Origin: Arthrobacter rhizophilus
Lineage (GTDB): Bacteria; Actinomycetota; Actinomycetes; Actinomycetales; Micrococcaceae
Direction: 5' to 3'
DNA length: 64,000 nucleotides
NCBI RefSeq assembly: GCF_026241105.1
Contig: NZ_JAPFFT010000009.1
Span: 106,240 to 170,239 of the forward strand
Shown: in pieces, positions 7,974-18,182 of the stretch
Position numbering within the stretch: position 1 is the first letter of the stretch
How the letters are laid out: each line of letters begins with the position of its first letter
Position numbers and translations under genes: made by a program
Notes under the pieces: model-generated
The model's database searches: none
What the model saw: the letters and a program-made list of their open reading frames with translations, nothing else
What the model was told of the DNA's origin: nothing

Positions 7974-8681
7974 ATGGCAAAGCGCAGCAAAGCATATGAG
8001 GCAGCCGTAGCCAAGATCGAGGCAGACAAGTTCTACGCCCCGTTCGAAGCCATCAAGCTCGCCAAGGACACCAACCCGTCCAAGTTCGACGCCACCGTTG
8101 AGGTTGCTTTCCGTTTGGGCGTTGACCCGCGTAAGGCCGACCAGATGGTCCGCGGCACCGTCAACCTGCCGCACGGCACGGGTAAGACTGCCCGCGTCCT
8201 GGTTTTCGCAACGGGCGACAAGGCCGAAGCAGCAATCGCTGCAGGCGCCGACTTCGTTGGTTCCGATGACCTGATCGAAAAGATCGCAGCAGGCTGGACC
8301 GACTTCGACGCCGCAGTGGCAACCCCTGACCTCATGGGCAAGGTTGGCCGCCTCGGTAAGGTCCTCGGCCCGCGTAACCTCATGCCGAACCCGAAGACCG
8401 GTACCGTGACCGCAGACGTCACCAAGGCTGTCAACGACATCAAGGGTGGCAAGATCGACTTCCGCGTCGACAAGCACTCGAACCTGCACTTCATCATCGG
8501 CAAGGTTTCCTTCGACGAGCTGAAGCTGGCCGAGAACTACGCAGCCGCTCTGGAAGAGGTGCTTCGCCTGAAGCCGTCCGCTTCCAAGGGCCGCTACATC
8601 CAGAAGGCTACAGTCGCCACCACGTTCGGCCCGGGCATCTCCGTTGACCCGAACGTCACCAAGGTTCTCACCGAGGCGTAA
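7974..8681 (+). CDS. rplA: 50S ribosomal protein L1
   Basis: The 235-residue protein is full length. It starts [20 protein letters not shown], has the conserved core [20 protein letters not shown] and [19 protein letters not shown], and ends with the usual basic lobe ([19 protein letters not shown]). L1 forms the mobile stalk of the large subunit, helps release E-site tRNA and often represses its own operon. A strong terminator 22 bases downstream closes the unit before two acetyltransferase genes. Confidence 0.97.
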   Translation: MAKRSKAYEAAVAKIEADKFYAPFEAIKLAKDTNPSKFDATVEVAFRLGVDPRKADQMVRGTVNLPHGTGKTARVLVFATGDKAEAAIAAGADFVGSDDLIEKIAAGWTDFDAAVATPDLMGKVGRLGKVLGPRNLMPNPKTGTVTADVTKAVNDIKGGKIDFRVDKHSNLHFIIGKVSFDELKLAENYAAALEEVLRLKPSASKGRYIQKATVATTFGPGISVDPNVTKVLTEA

Positions 8682-8702
8682 GCCACAGGGAGCATCGACT
8701 CT

Positions 8703-8738
8703 GAAAGGACCGTCCGGCAATCGCCGGGCGGTCCTTTC
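8703..8738 (+). terminator. Rho-independent terminator after rplA
   Basis: The arms 8703-8718 and 8723-8738 pair over 16 bp with one G-U pair and a 4-base loop, followed by GTTTGT. It separates the secE-nusG-rplKA unit from the downstream acetyltransferase genes. Confidence 0.85.
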
Positions 8739-8851
8739 GTTTGTCCGCTTGGGGAGCTGCCTTCGCGGCATGGTGAAGCGTACGACGGCGGCCGGCGCCT
8801 CCCGGCGTCAGGCACCTATCGCGGCTGGCGGCCGCTGATTAGGCTGAGGAC

Positions 8852-9934
8852 ATGACAGGCCAGCCCCCGGACTTCAGCATCCATGAGTTCCATCTGCCGG
8901 AGTCCTTGGAAAGGCGGGATGGCGAGGAGTTCCGGGAACTCTCGTCCGCGATGGACGCAATGGTGATGGAAACTTGGGGAAACTTGGAAAGGGCATCGTC
9001 GGCGCCGGTCTGGCTTGCTGGATGGCGCGACACCCCCTACGAGGTATCCAGGAACTTTCTTGCGCGGGTTGACGGAGGCATCGTTGGCTACGCTTCCTGC
9101 CACGTTCCGGTCAGAGACAACGTCGGCACCGCGTGGCTGCATGTAGATGTCCTGCAGAGATACCGCCGGCTTGGAATCGGAACCGCATTGCTCCGCACCG
9201 TGGAGGAGGTCGCGAAGGCAGAGGGAAGGCATGTCCTGCAGGCGCACACCGAACACCCCGTCGGCTTCGGAGGGGCCGGGCCCCTTGCCCCGGCCACGGG
9301 AGTTCCCGGAGATGGTCCGGGCATCGCCTTCTGCCTCAAGAACGGATACAGCCTGGAACAGACAAGCAGGTTCAACAGACTGGAAATGGACCATAACGCG
9401 GAGTGGGTGAACCTTGAGTTCACGGCGCATTCCAAAGCGGATGCCGCATACAGGGTCCTCGGTTGGACGAACCGTTGCCCCGGCGAATACGTGGAGCAGA
9501 TGGCGGTTCTCATGGGCCGCATGAGCACGGATACTCCCGCGGGAGGCCTTGAGATTGAGGCAGAGGCTTGGGACGCGGCACGCGTCAGGCAACTTGAGGA
9601 CACTACCCTCGCCGAGGGCCAGACCGCGCTTGTGGCAGCTGCGCAACATCGCCCAACGGGGGAACTCGCCGCTTACACCGTGATTTACCTCGATCCTGCG
9701 AAGCCGTGGATGGCTGATCAGGACGACACCTTGGTGGCAAGCCCGCACCGAGGCCACGGACTGGGGATGCTCGTGAAATTGGTGAACCTGAGGCGGCTGC
9801 AATCAGAATATCCGGCTGTCCAACGCGTCATGACTTTTAACGCCGAGGAAAACGAACATATGCTGGCCATCAACGTACAGCTCGGCTTCCGACCGGTGGG
9901 ATACGACGGCGAATGGCAAAAGAGGACCAAATGA
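8852..9934 (+). CDS. Double-GNAT-domain N-acetyltransferase (first of a pair)
   Basis: The 360-residue protein has two GNAT-like halves. The first half carries an acetyl-CoA-binding motif A (LHVDVLQRYRRLGIGTALL, about 91-110); the second half carries a similar segment (HRGHGLGMLVKLVNLRRLQ, about 293-312) and ends NVQLGFRPVGYDGEWQKR. Two-domain GNATs include mycothiol synthase MshD, but the substrate here cannot be read from sequence. The stop overlaps the start of a paralogous gene (ATGA), so the two are translationally coupled. The pair sits between rplA and rplJ, behind the rplA terminator, so it probably has its own promoter. Confidence 0.85.
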   Translation: MTGQPPDFSIHEFHLPESLERRDGEEFRELSSAMDAMVMETWGNLERASSAPVWLAGWRDTPYEVSRNFLARVDGGIVGYASCHVPVRDNVGTAWLHVDVLQRYRRLGIGTALLRTVEEVAKAEGRHVLQAHTEHPVGFGGAGPLAPATGVPGDGPGIAFCLKNGYSLEQTSRFNRLEMDHNAEWVNLEFTAHSKADAAYRVLGWTNRCPGEYVEQMAVLMGRMSTDTPAGGLEIEAEAWDAARVRQLEDTTLAEGQTALVAAAQHRPTGELAAYTVIYLDPAKPWMADQDDTLVASPHRGHGLGMLVKLVNLRRLQSEYPAVQRVMTFNAEENEHMLAINVQLGFRPVGYDGEWQKRTK

Positions 9935-11064
9935 CGAGCACGGTGGAGATCGGCCAACTCTGGATTCCGGATTCCCTTGACGCCGATGACGCGAAGGATT
10001 TCCTCGCCGCCGTGGAAGTCAGCCGCAAAGTCCGGATGCAGATCTGGGGGAGCGACGACCTCGCCTACACGCCCTTGGAGAAACTGCTCGAACTGGCAGA
10101 TCCTTACGAACGCCAAGTCATTCTTGTGGCCCGTGTCGACGGCCGCATCGTCGGCACGGTCGACATCGCGCTCCCGCTTGCCGACAACATGGACCTGGCG
10201 GAATTCACCCTCGATATCCTCCCGGAGTTCCAACGCAGGGGGGTAGGGCGGCAGCTTCTTGAGGCCGCCGAACATTTCGCCAAGAGCGAGGGCAGGACGA
10301 TGATCATGGTGGACACCAACCACCCCGCCGCGTCCTTGCGCGGGGGTGTCGATGAACAATTGGTGCCTGGCAGCGGCCTCGGGTTCGTCCCACTGGCCAG
10401 CCGGGAGGTCGACTTCGCCCGGCGTACCGGCTACACACTCCAGCACATCGAACAATTCAGTTCCTGCGCCCTCCCGCTGGACTCGAAGCTCGTCGCCGAG
10501 CTCGAGGCCGAAGCAGCGGATGCGAATGCAGGCCGGTACCGCGTCCACCACTGGACGGACCGTTGCCCGGAGCAATGGCTCGAGGCCGTGGCCGCGCTGG
10601 AGAACGCTGCCGGCGAAGTTGTGTCGGAGGGCGGCGACACCGCTGAGGCTGAGCAGCAGCAGTTAGTGTTCGACGCCGGTGTCCTGCGTCAGGCGGAAGA
10701 CGCCGCGATCGCGCAGGGGCGCCGAACGGTGGTCACCGCCGTCGAGCACGTCGCCAGCCGGCGCATCGTTGGACTCACTACTATTGGCGTCCTGGCGCAA
10801 CGTCAGGATGTCGTCTTCCAAGACGACACGATCGTCCTGCAGGAGCACCGGGGAAACAAGCTCGGACTCCTCATCAAGGTCGCCAACATGCAGCGCCTCA
10901 GCGAGCAGTTCCCGGACGCTCGGGTGATCTACACCTGGAATGCCCCGGAAAATCGGTACCTGCTGACAGTGAACAAGCAATTGGGATTTACCACGGCAGG
11001 AGTCACGGGGCTTTGGCAAAAGGAGCTGCCGGACATGGGACCGAAGGTTACCTCCTCCGAGTGA
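9931..11064 (+). CDS. Double-GNAT-domain N-acetyltransferase (second of a pair)
   Basis: About 377 residues from ATG 9931, which overlaps the preceding stop and has AGAGGA seven bases upstream; an in-frame ATG at 9913 is less likely. Both halves again carry GNAT motifs: LDILPEFQRRGVGRQLLEAA in the first and HRGNKLGLLIKVANMQRL in the second. The C-terminal LTVNKQLGFTTAGVTGLWQKE matches the neighbouring gene, so this is a tandem duplication that has diverged. The cofactor should be acetyl-CoA; substrate unknown. A probable promoter for rplJ begins within 12 bases of its stop. Confidence 0.85.
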   Translation: MTSTVEIGQLWIPDSLDADDAKDFLAAVEVSRKVRMQIWGSDDLAYTPLEKLLELADPYERQVILVARVDGRIVGTVDIALPLADNMDLAEFTLDILPEFQRRGVGRQLLEAAEHFAKSEGRTMIMVDTNHPAASLRGGVDEQLVPGSGLGFVPLASREVDFARRTGYTLQHIEQFSSCALPLDSKLVAELEAEAADANAGRYRVHHWTDRCPEQWLEAVAALENAAGEVVSEGGDTAEAEQQQLVFDAGVLRQAEDAAIAQGRRTVVTAVEHVASRRIVGLTTIGVLAQRQDVVFQDDTIVLQEHRGNKLGLLIKVANMQRLSEQFPDARVIYTWNAPENRYLLTVNKQLGFTTAGVTGLWQKELPDMGPKVTSSE

Positions 11065-11075
11065 GCCGGCGTGAT

Positions 11076-11105
11076 TTGGTGATGCACTTGCCCGTCCCGT
11101 AAGCT
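11076..11105 (+). promoter_or_regulatory. Predicted promoter for rplJ-rplL
   Basis: TTGGTG at 11076-11081 and TAAGCT at 11100-11105 are 18 bp apart. The site lies about 260 bases before rplJ, giving a long leader that contains a terminator-like hairpin. Confidence 0.4.
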
Positions 11106-11277
11106 TGAACTACCAAAGACCGTCGGTTGATGGGAATCCACTCCTCTGTGCGCAGCTCAACACTGCAGCTACGCGCGGAAGAATCAAGTGGGTTCCCTGA
11201 CGAAGGACCCTGACAAAGGGCGGCCGGCGCAGGTGAACGAAGCAAGTCTCCACGGTCATGTGATCGCGTCGAGCCAA

Positions 11278-11306
11278 GCCCCGTGCATCTGCGCGGGGCG
11301 TTTTTT
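11278..11306 (+). terminator. Attenuator-like terminator in the L10 leader
   Basis: The stem 11278-11286 with 11291-11299 (9 bp, one G-U pair, 4-base loop) is followed by G and six Ts. It ends only 60 bases before the rplJ start codon, downstream of the predicted rplJ promoter. Full termination here would silence rplJ-rplL, so it is probably conditional, as in L10 leader regulation where L10(L12)4 binds the leader. The position and T-run are seen; the mechanism is inference. Confidence 0.65.
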
Positions 11307-11366
11307 AGTTGCAGCTCTTTTGAGCGGGGACCCGGAAGACCGGCTTTATTCCCCGGAAGGAGGGTT

Positions 11367-11972
11367 ATGGCAACGCCAAGCAAGATCTCTGCAGTAGCTG
11401 AGATCACGAACGATTTCAAGGAATCGAACGCCGCTGTCCTGACCGAATACCGCGGGCTCTCTGTCGCACAGCTCAAGGAGCTGCGTGTTTCTCTCGGCCT
11501 GGACACCAAGTTCTCGGTCGTCAAGAACACCCTGACCGCCATTGCAGCCAAGGAAGCTGGTGTCGAAGCATTCGACGGTCAGCTCGCCGGCCCCACTGCG
11601 ATTGCATTCATCAAGGGTGACGCGGTTGCTGCCGCCAAGAGCCTGACGGACTTTGCCAAGGTCAACAAGCAGCTGGTCATCAAGACCGGTTACTTTGAAG
11701 GCAAGGCACTGAACGCAGCAGAGGTTGCCGCTCTGGCAGCCCTCGAGTCCCGTGAGCTGCAGCTCGCCAAGGTTGCAGGCATCCTCAAGGCACCTGCTGC
11801 CGCTGCTGTACGCATCATTGACGCTCTGCGCCTCAAGCTTGAAGAAGAGGGCGGCGCTGTAGCACCGGCCGCTGAAGAAGCACCGGCTGCCGAAGAGGCT
11901 CCCGCCGAGGCTGCTGCAGAAGAGGCTGCCGCTCCGGCTGAAGCCGCTGAAGCAGCAACTGAAGAGAACTAA
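11367..11972 (+). CDS. rplJ: 50S ribosomal protein L10
   Basis: 201 residues from ATG 11367 (MATPSKISAVAEIT) with a strong GGAAGGAGGG site. The core matches L10 (VLTEYRGLSVAQLKELR; KNTLTAIAAKEAGVEAF; AGILKAPAAAAVRIIDALRL). The last 40 or so residues form an Ala/Glu-rich acidic tail not found in short L10 proteins. L10 anchors L7/L12 dimers to the GTPase centre and with them represses its own mRNA. It is followed by rplL after a 75-base gap. Confidence 0.95.
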   Translation: MATPSKISAVAEITNDFKESNAAVLTEYRGLSVAQLKELRVSLGLDTKFSVVKNTLTAIAAKEAGVEAFDGQLAGPTAIAFIKGDAVAAAKSLTDFAKVNKQLVIKTGYFEGKALNAAEVAALAALESRELQLAKVAGILKAPAAAAVRIIDALRLKLEEEGGAVAPAAEEAPAAEEAPAEAAAEEAAAPAEAAEAATEEN

Positions 11973-12047
11973 GTTCTCCCCCAATCAAACTGCGGTGCGG
12001 TAACGGACGATGTCCGTGGCAGCACCACCTAAAGGAAGGACGCCAAC

Positions 12048-12425
12048 ATGGCGAAGCTCAGCAACGAAGAGCTCATTGAAGCTTTCAAGGAACTGACCAT
12101 CATCGAGCTCTCCGAGTTCGTCAAGCTCTTCGAAGAGACCTTCGAAGTTACTGCTGCTGCTGTTGCAGTTGCAGGCCCGGCTGCGGGCGGCGCTGGCGAA
12201 GAAGCTGAAGAGCAGACCGAATTTGATGTCATCCTCGAAGCTGCCGGCGAAAAGAAGATCGCAGTGATCAAGGAAGTCCGCGCCATCACCTCCCTCGGCC
12301 TCAAGGAAGCCAAGGACCTGGTTGACGGTGCACCGAAGGCTGTCCTCGAAGGCGCCACCAAGGAAGCTGCAGAGAAGGCCAAGGATCAGCTCGAAGCTGC
12401 AGGCGCCAGGGTTACTGTCAAGTAA
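12048..12425 (+). CDS. rplL: 50S ribosomal protein L7/L12
   Basis: 125 residues, typical length. The N-terminal dimerisation segment ([27 protein letters not shown]), an Ala/Gly-rich hinge (about 38-54) and the C-terminal factor-binding domain ([35 protein letters not shown]) are all present. Multiple copies on L10 recruit elongation factors. AAGGAAGGA precedes the start, and a strong terminator follows, so rplJ-rplL form a separate unit from rpoBC here. Confidence 0.96.
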   Translation: MAKLSNEELIEAFKELTIIELSEFVKLFEETFEVTAAAVAVAGPAAGGAGEEAEEQTEFDVILEAAGEKKIAVIKEVRAITSLGLKEAKDLVDGAPKAVLEGATKEAAEKAKDQLEAAGARVTVK

Positions 12426-12454
12426 CTCGCCTCTTCGGGTAATTCGCTTTACCC

Positions 12455-12492
12455 AGGAAGCCCCGTCCGGATTCGTCCGGGCGGGGCTTCCT
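12455..12492 (+). terminator. Rho-independent terminator after rplL
   Basis: AGGAAGCCCCG (12455-12465) pairs with CGGGGCTTCCT (12482-12492) around a TCCGG-rich loop that can add an inner stem. A short TGCATTT follows. It may serve both strands, since a minus-strand gene ends at 12560. Confidence 0.8.
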
Positions 12493-12559
12493 GCATTTAA
12501 CCCCCAACTGGCTCGCAGTTGTTGTCGTTATGACGGCTTACAACGACGTCTAGTGCCAG

Positions 12560-13027
12560 TCAGATGGGGTCGCTGATGTCGGCCACCACGGCCTGTAACG
12601 CGGCAGCCAGTTCGTCGGCTTTCACGAAAGCGCTGAATCCGTGTTCGCCTGCACCCATGGATACCCGTCGTCCCGCGATGCTGGCGTCAGCATAGACCGG
12701 CCAAGGCTTTGAGCTTCCCAACGGAGTGATGGTGCCGCGCTCATAGCCGGTGGCCTCGAAGGCTATATCGGCGGAGGGCATGGACAGCTTGTTGACGCCG
12801 AGGAGTGCGCGCAGTTTTGGCCAGGAGATCTGCCGGTCACCAGGAACCAGCGCGAACAGGAAAGTGCCGTCCCGGTGTTTGACTACAAGAGACTTCACAA
12901 TGTCCGACGGCGTGATCCCCATGATGCGGGCCGCTTCCTCAAGACTTCCGGCCGCCGCCCGTTCCACGAGCTGGACCTCCAGTCCGCGGGCGGCCGCGTC
13001 GGCCAGGAATCGCTCAGTGCCCCGCAT
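12560..13027 (-). CDS. YbaK/EbsC-family aminoacyl-tRNA deacylase
   Basis: The 155-residue protein matches the YbaK/ProX-type editing domain: SDIVKSLVVKHRDG with the conserved lysine, FLFALVPGDRQISWPKLR, ATGYERGTITPLGSSKPWPVYAD, and a C-terminal GAGEHGFSAFVKADEL. Members hydrolyse mischarged tRNAs such as Cys-tRNA-Pro or Ala-tRNA-Pro in trans. Which charge this one corrects cannot be read from sequence. It lies 41 bases downstream of the thiolase stop on the same strand and may be co-transcribed with it, though the functions are unrelated. Confidence 0.85.
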   Translation of the reverse strand: MRGTERFLADAAARGLEVQLVERAAAGSLEEAARIMGITPSDIVKSLVVKHRDGTFLFALVPGDRQISWPKLRALLGVNKLSMPSADIAFEATGYERGTITPLGSSKPWPVYADASIAGRRVSMGAGEHGFSAFVKADELAAALQAVVADISDPI

Positions 13028-13068
13028 TCATGCCCCATTTCTCAAGTGGCCGCTCCCGCTGCCGAATC

Positions 13069-14277
13069 CTAGTCGCGGTAAAGGAGCAGTGCTTCGCCTT
13101 GACCGCCACCGCCACACAAGGCGACTGCCGCCTTGCCCTTGCCGCGGCGCTTCAGCTCGTGGGCCGCATGCAGCGCAAGCCGGGCCCCGGAGGCCCCGAT
13201 CGGATGTCCAATAGCGATTGCCCCGCCATGGATATTGCACTTTTCCAAGGGATAGTCCAAGTCCTTCAACGACTGCACCGCAACCGAGCCGAACGCTTCG
13301 TTGATCTCGATGAAGTCCAGGTCGGCAGTTGTCCATCCGGCGCGGTCCAAAGCCTGCCGGATGGCGTTGGATGGCTGTGAATGCAGGCTGTTGTCAGGTC
13401 CGGCCACTTGCCCGGGCTTGCCGAGGACTGCAAGATACTCGAGGCCGTTCTCCTCGGCAAAGCGGCGGCTCGTGAGCACCAGTGCGGAGGCGCCGTCGGA
13501 CAGGGGAGACGAGTTGCCCGCCGTGATGGTTCCGTCGGTGGCGAAGGCGCCCTTCAAGGGGGCCAATGTCTCGAGAGTGGTCTGGGGGCGGACGCCTTCG
13601 TCTCTTGTCAACACCAGGGGTTCGCCCTTGCGCTGTTTGATGCTGATGGGTGTGATCTCGCCGTCGAACACTCCCTGCTCTGCGGCCGCGGCGGCACGCT
13701 GGTGCGAAGCAGCGGCCACTTCATCCTGGGAGCGGCGGTCGATGCCCAACGAGAGGTTCTTGATCTCGGTGGACAGGCCCATCGACTGGCCATCAAAGGC
13801 GTCCGTGAGACCGTCATGTGCCGCAACGTCGAGAGCCTGGATTGCCCCGTAGCTCCACCCTTGCCGTGAGCCTGGCAGCAAATGGGGAGCGCGGCTCATC
13901 GATTCCTGACCGCCGGCAACCACAACGGTGGCATCGCCGCTGCGGATCATTCGCGCGGCATCGATCACGGCCGTCAGTCCGGAAAGACAGACCTTGTTGA
14001 TGGTGACGGCCGGGATATTCCATCCGATGCCGGCGGCTATGGCACTCTGCCGGGCAGGATTTTGGCCGGCTCCCGCTTGCAGGACCTGTCCCATGATCAC
14101 CGCGTCCACTTTGTCCGCGGTGAGTCCGCTCGCTGCGATGGCGCCTGAAATGGCGTGCGCACCGAGCTCGACGGCGGTGAGTCCAGCCAGTTGACCGTTC
14201 AACCTGCCCTGTGGGGTACGGGTGGCAGAAAGGATGACGACGTCGTTGTTGTCCCTTTTGTCTGAAGGGGTGCTCAT
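13069..14277 (-). CDS. Acetyl-CoA C-acetyltransferase (thiolase)
   Basis: About 402 residues from ATG 14277 (MSTPSDKRDNNDVV); GGAAGAGAG precedes it, and an in-frame upstream ATG at 14295 is less likely. Catalytic elements of the thiolase fold are complete: nucleophile Cys97 in NKVCLSGL, the GHP histidine in IAIGHPIGASGARL, and the C-terminal cysteine in VALCGGGGQGEA. The enzyme condenses two acetyl-CoA to acetoacetyl-CoA or runs in reverse in fatty-acid and ketone degradation. It lies divergent from rpoB, sharing a 398-base spacer. Confidence 0.92.
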   Translation of the reverse strand: MSTPSDKRDNNDVVILSATRTPQGRLNGQLAGLTAVELGAHAISGAIAASGLTADKVDAVIMGQVLQAGAGQNPARQSAIAAGIGWNIPAVTINKVCLSGLTAVIDAARMIRSGDATVVVAGGQESMSRAPHLLPGSRQGWSYGAIQALDVAAHDGLTDAFDGQSMGLSTEIKNLSLGIDRRSQDEVAAASHQRAAAAAEQGVFDGEITPISIKQRKGEPLVLTRDEGVRPQTTLETLAPLKGAFATDGTITAGNSSPLSDGASALVLTSRRFAEENGLEYLAVLGKPGQVAGPDNSLHSQPSNAIRQALDRAGWTTADLDFIEINEAFGSVAVQSLKDLDYPLEKCNIHGGAIAIGHPIGASGARLALHAAHELKRRGKGKAAVALCGGGGQGEALLLYRD

Positions 14278-14675
14278 TTTCTCTCTTCCGATCAAGGGTG
14301 GTGAGCCTAGGCTACCGTGGCGCCCATCACCTCTCCATTCAACGATGGAGCCCCGTACAACATTCCGTCGGCGGCGGCCGCATAGGTGCCTGCAGCAACT
14401 GTGCTTGCATTCAGGCGAAATGTGGGGTAGACAGGTGGGTTGATTTGCCGTATCGTGGATATTTGCGTCTTCCCTGTTAACCTTCAGCCTTCATATAGCG
14501 GTGGGCTTTACCCCTCAGCTGCGCCTTTTGATGTGCCGTTTCGAACGTGCATGCTCTTGGTCGGCCGGGGTCCCGGGTCATATAGCGGAACCGGAAAGGT
14601 ACACTGCGGATTCAATCTGCAGGGTGCAAGCGGGGGAGATCTGAAAACGCCTGAAGGTCTGTGGAAGGATCCCTC
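14278..14675. promoter_or_regulatory. rpoB upstream region with two copies of TCATATAGCGG
   Basis: This 398-base divergent spacer contains the 11-mer TCATATAGCGG at 14491-14501 and again at 14578-14588. A third copy lies before rpoA (52608-52618). At the second copy, TTGGTC (14557-14562) precedes TATAGC (14581-14586) with an 18-bp spacer, giving a possible promoter 88 bases before rpoB. Two promoters before rpoB would resemble the P1/P2 arrangement known in mycobacteria. Repeats are seen directly; promoter function is inferred. Confidence 0.45.
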
Positions 14676-17600
14676 TTGGTCGCCTCGAGCACCTCTAATA
14701 ACGAAACCGCTAATACGGCAAGCACCGATGGTGCAACTCGCCGGCTCTCATTCGCAAAGATTCACGAACCGCTGGACGTTCCGAATCTTCTCGCACTGCA
14801 GACAGACAGCTTTGACTGGCTGGTCGGAAACGAACGCTGGCAGGCGCGGGTAGCGAAGGCTGTCGAGGAAGGCGACCTGAGCGTCGCCACCACCTCTGGA
14901 CTTGCCGACATCTTCGAAGAGATCTCCCCCATCGAGGACTTCCAGGGCACTATGTCCCTGAGCTTCTCCGAGCCGGAGTTCGCTGATCCGAAGTACACCA
15001 TGGCCGAATGCAAAGACCGTGACGCCACTTACTCGGCACCGCTGTATGTCAAGGCCGAGTTCATGAACAACAACACGGGTGAAATCAAGCAGCAGACCGT
15101 GTTCATGGGCGATTTCCCTCTCATGACGGAGAAGGGAACGTTTGTTGTCAACGGCACCGAGCGTGTCGTCGTCTCCCAGCTGGTTCGTTCGCCGGGCGCC
15201 TACTTTGAGCGCACCGCTGACAAGACCAGTGACAAGGACATCTTCACTGCAAAGATCATCCCGTCCCGCGGTGCATGGTTCGAGCTCGAAATCGACAAGC
15301 GCGACCAGGTCGGCGTACGCCTCGACCGCAAGCGCAAGCAGTCGGTCACCGTTCTGCTGAAGGCCCTTGGTTGGACCGAAGGCCAGATCCTGGAAGAGTT
15401 CGGCCAGTACGACTCCATGCGTGCAACGCTGGAGAAGGACGCCACCGAAACCCGCGAAGACGCTCTTCTGGACATCTACCGCAAGCTGCGTCCGGGCGAG
15501 CCGCCCACCGTCGAGGCTGCCCAGTCCCTGCTGGACAACCTGTACTTCAACGCCAAGCGCTACGATCTGGCCAAGGTTGGCCGTTACAAGATCAACCGCA
15601 AGCTCGGCATCGACCGCTCCCTTGGCGACAAGGAAGCTTCGGTCCTGCACGTTGAAGACATCGTCGCCATGATCAAGTTCCTCGTCGCGCTTCACGCCGG
15701 CGAGAAGACCCTCATGGGCAAGCGCGATGGCGAAGACCACGAGCTCCGCGTCGAGATCGATGACATCGACCACTTCGGTAACCGCCGCATCCGCGCCGTT
15801 GGCGAACTGATCGAAAACCAGGTCCGCACCGGCCTGTCCCGCATGGAGCGCGTCGTCCGCGAACGCATGACCACGCAGGACGTCGAAGCCATCACGCCGC
15901 AGACCCTGATCAACATCCGCCCTGTTGTGGCAGCAATCAAGGAGTTCTTCGGAACGTCCCAGCTGTCCCAGTTCATGGACCAGAACAACCCGTTGTCGGG
16001 TCTGACCCACAAGCGCCGCCTGTCGGCTCTTGGCCCGGGTGGTCTTTCCCGTGACCGCGCCGGCATGGAAGTTCGAGACGTTCACCCGTCCCACTACGGA
16101 CGTATGTGCCCCATCGAAACTCCTGAAGGTCCGAACATTGGTCTGATCGGTTCGCTGGCTTCCTACGGCCGCATCAACCCGTTCGGTTTCATCGAGACTC
16201 CTTACCGCCTGGTTTCCGAGGGCGTCGTTTCCGATGAGGTCCAGTACCTCACTGCCGACGACGAAGCCGAGGTCCTGATTGCACAGGCCAACGCACCGCT
16301 GGATGCCGACAAGAAGTTCGCGGAAGAAACCGTGCTTGTCCGTGCCCGTGGTGGTGGAGGCGAGCCCGTCCTGGTTCCGGCTGGCGAAGTTCAGTTCATG
16401 GACGTCTCCCCGCGCCAGATGGTGTCCGTAGCTACTGCTCTGATTCCGTTCCTCGAGCATGACGATGCAAACCGCGCACTCATGGGTGCCAACATGCAGC
16501 GCCAGGCTGTGCCGCTGGTCCGTTCCGAGGCCCCGTTCGTGGGTACCGGTATGGAGCGCGCTGCTGCCGTCGACGCCGGTGACGTTGTCATCGCGAAGAA
16601 GGCCGGTGTCGTCAACGAAGTTTCCGCTGACCTCGTCACCATGCTTAACGACGACGGCACGGAAACCAGCTACCGCATCAACAAGTTCGCCCGTTCCAAC
16701 CAGGGCAACTGCTACAACCACCGTGTCCTGGTCAACGAAGGCCAGCGCCTCGAGGTCGGCGGCATCATCGCTGACGGCCCAGCAACGGACCAGGGTGAAC
16801 TCGCCCTCGGTAAGAACCTTCTCGTGGCATTCATGTCTTGGGAAGGCCACAACTTCGAGGACGCCATCATCCTGTCGCAGCGCATTGTCGCTGAGGACGT
16901 CCTTTCCTCCATCCACATCGAGGAGCACGAGATCGATGCCCGCGACACCAAGCTTGGTGCCGAGGAAATCACCCGTGACATCCCCAACGTGTCCGAGGAA
17001 GTCCTGGCAGGACTTGACGAGCGTGGCATCATCCACATCGGTGCCGAGGTTGAAGCCGGCGACATCCTGGTCGGTAAGGTCACCCCGAAGGGTGAAACCG
17101 AACTGACCCCGGAAGAGCGCCTGCTCCGCGCGATCTTCGGCGAGAAGTCCCGCGAAGTGCGTGACACCTCCCTGAAGGTTCCCCACGGCGAGTCCGGCAC
17201 GGTTATCGGTGTGCGCGTCTTCGACCGCGACAACGACGACGAGCTGCCCCCGGGCGTCAACCAGCTCGTCCGCGTCTACGTTGCTGCCAAGCGTAAGATC
17301 ACCGACGGCGACAAGCTCGCTGGCCGCCACGGTAACAAGGGCGTCATCTCCAAGATCCTCCCGATCGAAGACATGCCGTTCCTTGCTGACGGGACGCCGG
17401 TGGACATCGTCCTGAACCCCCTGGGTGTTCCGGGCCGTATGAACGTCGGCCAGGTGCTCGAAACGCACCTCGGTTGGGTTGCCAAGACCGGTTGGAAGAT
17501 CGAAGGAGAGCCGGAGTGGGTCAAGAACCTTCCGAACCTGCCTCGTGAAACCGGCCAGACCACTGTCGCCACCCCGGTGTTCGACGGTGCACGCGAAGAG

Positions 17601-18182
17601 GAAATCACAGGTCTGCTGGATTCCACCAACGTGACCCGCGACGGCGACCGCCTGATCGACTCCTCCGGCAAGACCCGTTTGTTCGACGGCCGCTCCGGCG
17701 AGCCGTTCCCGGACCCGGTCTCCGTGGGCTACATGTACATCCTGAAGCTCCACCACTTGGTGGACGACAAGATCCACGCGCGCTCCACCGGCCCGTACTC
17801 CATGATCACGCAGCAGCCGTTGGGTGGTAAGGCACAGTTCGGTGGCCAGCGCTTCGGTGAAATGGAAGTGTGGGCGCTCGAAGCATACGGCGCTGCCTAC
17901 ACCCTCCAGGAACTGCTGACGATCAAGTCGGATGACATCCACGGTCGCGTGAAGGTTTACGAAGCCATCGTCAAGGGCGAGAACATCCCCGAGCCTGGCG
18001 TTCCGGAATCCTTCAAGGTCTTGATCAAGGAAATGCAGTCGCTGTGCCTGAACGTGGAAGTTCTTTCCACGGATGGTACGACGATCGAAATGCGTGACTC
18101 TGATGACGCAGTCTTTACGGCTGCGGAAGAACTGGGCATTGATCTGTCTCGCGCAGAGCCCAGCTCCGTAGAAGAGGTCTAA
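14676..18182 (+). CDS. rpoB: DNA-directed RNA polymerase subunit beta
   Basis: About 1168 residues from TTG 14676 (MVASSTSNN), with GGAAGGA six bases upstream; a GTG at 14661 overlaps that site and is less likely. The length is typical of actinobacterial beta. The rifampicin-binding cluster ([15 protein letters not shown] then [13 protein letters not shown], about residues 425-460) carries Ser, Asp, His and Ser at the usual sensitive positions, so no rifampicin-resistance change is apparent. Downstream landmarks include [24 protein letters not shown] and [20 protein letters not shown]. Beta forms half of the catalytic cleft. It is followed by rpoC after 102 bases. Confidence 0.98.
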   Translation: MVASSTSNNETANTASTDGATRRLSFAKIHEPLDVPNLLALQTDSFDWLVGNERWQARVAKAVEEGDLSVATTSGLADIFEEISPIEDFQGTMSLSFSEPEFADPKYTMAECKDRDATYSAPLYVKAEFMNNNTGEIKQQTVFMGDFPLMTEKGTFVVNGTERVVVSQLVRSPGAYFERTADKTSDKDIFTAKIIPSRGAWFELEIDKRDQVGVRLDRKRKQSVTVLLKALGWTEGQILEEFGQYDSMRATLEKDATETREDALLDIYRKLRPGEPPTVEAAQSLLDNLYFNAKRYDLAKVGRYKINRKLGIDRSLGDKEASVLHVEDIVAMIKFLVALHAGEKTLMGKRDGEDHELRVEIDDIDHFGNRRIRAVGELIENQVRTGLSRMERVVRERMTTQDVEAITPQTLINIRPVVAAIKEFFGTSQLSQFMDQNNPLSGLTHKRRLSALGPGGLSRDRAGMEVRDVHPSHYGRMCPIETPEGPNIGLIGSLASYGRINPFGFIETPYRLVSEGVVSDEVQYLTADDEAEVLIAQANAPLDADKKFAEETVLVRARGGGGEPVLVPAGEVQFMDVSPRQMVSVATALIPFLEHDDANRALMGANMQRQAVPLVRSEAPFVGTGMERAAAVDAGDVVIAKKAGVVNEVSADLVTMLNDDGTETSYRINKFARSNQGNCYNHRVLVNEGQRLEVGGIIADGPATDQGELALGKNLLVAFMSWEGHNFEDAIILSQRIVAEDVLSSIHIEEHEIDARDTKLGAEEITRDIPNVSEEVLAGLDERGIIHIGAEVEAGDILVGKVTPKGETELTPEERLLRAIFGEKSREVRDTSLKVPHGESGTVIGVRVFDRDNDDELPPGVNQLVRVYVAAKRKITDGDKLAGRHGNKGVISKILPIEDMPFLADGTPVDIVLNPLGVPGRMNVGQVLETHLGWVAKTGWKIEGEPEWVKNLPNLPRETGQTTVATPVFDGAREEEITGLLDSTNVTRDGDRLIDSSGKTRLFDGRSGEPFPDPVSVGYMYILKLHHLVDDKIHARSTGPYSMITQQPLGGKAQFGGQRFGEMEVWALEAYGAAYTLQELLTIKSDDIHGRVKVYEAIVKGENIPEPGVPESFKVLIKEMQSLCLNVEVLSTDGTTIEMRDSDDAVFTAAEELGIDLSRAEPSSVEEV

